NCBI GenBank assembly: GCA_900757265.1
Contig: CAAENW010000085.1
Location: 1-6,037, forward strand
Source: an uncultured Collinsella sp.
GTDB taxonomy: Bacteria > Actinomycetota > Coriobacteriia > Coriobacteriales > Coriobacteriaceae
Direction of reading: 5' to 3'
DNA: 6,037 bases
Below the pieces are notes generated by a model that was not told the origin of the DNA, searched no databases, and was given only the letters and a program-made list of their open reading frames with translations. Below are positions 4,769-6,037 of this stretch, one piece after another. A program made the position numbers and the translations under genes. Every line of letters starts with the position of its first letter. Within the stretch, counting starts at the first letter, position 1.

Positions 4769-6037
4769 ATGTCACTGACTCCCAACGAGGCATATGCGGC
4801 AAAGCAGCCGTTTGTGGACAAGGAGACGCTCGAGCATATCGTCGAGCAGTTCCCCACGCCGTTTCATCTATATGACGAGGCGGGCATCCGCCGCAACATG
4901 CAAGAAGTGCGCGACGCCTTTGCCTGGAACCCGGGCTTTAAGGAATACTTTGCCGTCAAGGCCAACCCCAACCCAGCGCTCATCTCCATTCTCAACGAAT
5001 ACGGCTGCGGCTGCGATTGCTCGAGCTATACCGAGCTCATGATCGCCCGCTCGCTGGGCATCACGGGACACGACATCATGTTCTCGTCCAACGACACGCC
5101 GGCAGCGGACTTTGAGCTCGCCGACAAGCTGGGCGCCATCGTCAACTTTGATGACATCAGCCACATTGAGTTCTTTGAGCGCGTTGCAGGCCCCATCCCC
5201 AAGACGGTCAGCTGCCGCTTTAATCCGGGCGGCTTGTTCCAGCTCTCCAACGGCATCATGGATAACCCCGGCGACTCCAAATACGGCATGACCACAGAGC
5301 AACTCTTCGAGGCCTTCCGCATGCTCAAGGCCAAGGGCGCCGAAAACTTTGGCATCCACGCATTCCTTGCCAGCAACACCGTCACCAACGACTACTACCC
5401 CAAGCTCGCGCGCATCCTCTTTAAGCTTGCCGTGCGCCTGGAGCGCGAGACCGGCGCACATGTCGCCTTCATCAATCTGTCCGGCGGCGTCGGTATCCCC
5501 TATCTGCCCGAGCAGCAGGCCAACGACATTCACGCCATCGGCGAAGGCGTACACGCGGCATACGACGAGATCCTGGTTCCTGCCGGCATGGGCGATGTGG
5601 CCATCTGCACCGAGATGGGCCGCTTTATGATGGGGCCCTACGGCTGCCTGGTCACCAAGGCCATCCACGAAAAGCAGATCTACAAGGACTATATCGGTGT
5701 CGACGCAAGCGCCGTCGACCTGATCCGCCCTGCCATGTATGGTGCCTACCACCACATCACGGTGATGGGCCAGCCGGGTGGCGCCGACAAGACCACAGCG
5801 CCCGTTACGGACACCTACGACATCACGGGTAATCTGTGCGAGAACAACGACAAGTTCGCCATCGATCGCGAGCTGCCGCATATCGACATGGGCGATGTGC
5901 TCGTGATCCACGATACCGGCGCGCACGGCTACTCCATGGGCTACAACTACAACGGACGCCTGCGCTCCGCCGAGGTATTGCTGCGCCCCGACGGATCGGC
6001 CGACCTCATCCGCCGCGCCGAGCGCCCGGGCGACTAC
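4769..6037 (+). CDS. lysA: Diaminopimelate decarboxylase, atypical subgroup (open at window edge)
   Basis: PLP enzyme (alanine racemase fold) converting meso-diaminopimelate to L-lysine, the last step of lysine synthesis; cytoplasmic. The window holds 423 codons without a stop; the size and the finished C-terminal domain suggest only a short tail is missing. K64 in YFAVKANP is the PLP lysine. SKYGM (170-174), SGGVGIPY (238-245), EMGR (282-285), the substrate-binding VDLIRPAMYGAYHH (316-329), the active-site C357 in NLCENND and HDTGAHGYSMGYNYN (381-395) follow in LysA order. Departures from the textbook enzyme are GIHAFLAS (195-202) instead of GLHxHIGS, with F199 in place of the ring-stacking histidine, and EMGR instead of EPGR. 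ATG 4769 is set by the GAGG SD 10 nt upstream. Control by the upstream lysine riboswitch supports the lysine rather than an arginine or ornithine decarboxylase assignment. Confidence 0.94.
   Translation, partial: MSLTPNEAYAAKQPFVDKETLEHIVEQFPTPFHLYDEAGIRRNMQEVRDAFAWNPGFKEYFAVKANPNPALISILNEYGCGCDCSSYTELMIARSLGITGHDIMFSSNDTPAADFELADKLGAIVNFDDISHIEFFERVAGPIPKTVSCRFNPGGLFQLSNGIMDNPGDSKYGMTTEQLFEAFRMLKAKGAENFGIHAFLASNTVTNDYYPKLARILFKLAVRLERETGAHVAFINLSGGVGIPYLPEQQANDIHAIGEGVHAAYDEILVPAGMGDVAICTEMGRFMMGPYGCLVTKAIHEKQIYKDYIGVDASAVDLIRPAMYGAYHHITVMGQPGGADKTTAPVTDTYDITGNLCENNDKFAIDRELPHIDMGDVLVIHDTGAHGYSMGYNYNGRLRSAEVLLRPDGSADLIRRAERPGDY

Noticed and set aside
4868..5926. A 352-codon minus-strand open frame opposite lysA
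   Set aside because: The Val/Gly/Ala/Asp-rich translation has no recognisable motif. The plus strand encodes unmistakable LysA across the same span.
1..6037. Phage, transposon, CRISPR, tRNA or rRNA content
   Set aside because: No integrase or transposase motif, terminal repeats, regularly spaced direct repeats, or tRNA/rRNA-like segments were found on reading both strands.

Overview
The window looks like chromosomal DNA from a high-GC Gram-positive gut bacterium. A Coriobacteriia member, most likely Collinsella or a close relative, is my best guess. The guess rests on the high-GC codon use, the style of the kinase and HTH genes, and a lysine riboswitch placed before an unusual lysA. No rRNA or other taxonomic marker is present, so it remains an inference. 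No insertion sequence, prophage gene, CRISPR array, tRNA or rRNA is visible.

Layout. Seven genes read leftwards on the minus strand and one reads rightwards. From right to left on the minus strand they are: an M20-family amidohydrolase/deacetylase (3201-4388); a higB toxin and higA antitoxin pair overlapping by 29 nt (2504-3098); a small three-helix membrane protein directly after higA (2151-2474); an N-terminally anchored FxLYD-type protein whose ribosome binding site lies inside a strong leader hairpin (1544-1987); a helix-turn-helix regulator of the kind found beside Hanks-type kinases (1089-1511); and the N-terminal 330 codons of a Ser/Thr protein kinase that runs off the left edge (1-990). 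On the plus strand, lysA (diaminopimelate decarboxylase) starts at 4769 and is still open at the right edge.

The gene-free stretch 4389-4768 is the regulatory core. It holds a divergent promoter pair, an 8-bp inverted repeat across that pair, and a lysine riboswitch aptamer (4541-4697). The aptamer is followed by an expression platform with mutually exclusive stems next to the lysA Shine-Dalgarno. There is no U-tract, so control by translation initiation is the likely mode. The riboswitch makes lysA the lysine-feedback-controlled last step of lysine synthesis. The divergent M20 deacetylase could act in the same pathway, but sequence alone does not prove it.

The left half is a signalling/accessory region: kinase plus HTH partner, a surface FxLYD protein, and a toxin-antitoxin module with an AT-rich, palindrome-dense promoter. 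The most interesting items are the riboswitch expression platform, the 14-bp hairpin burying the FxLYD gene's Shine-Dalgarno, the LysA active-site variation, and the kinase with a degenerate glycine loop.
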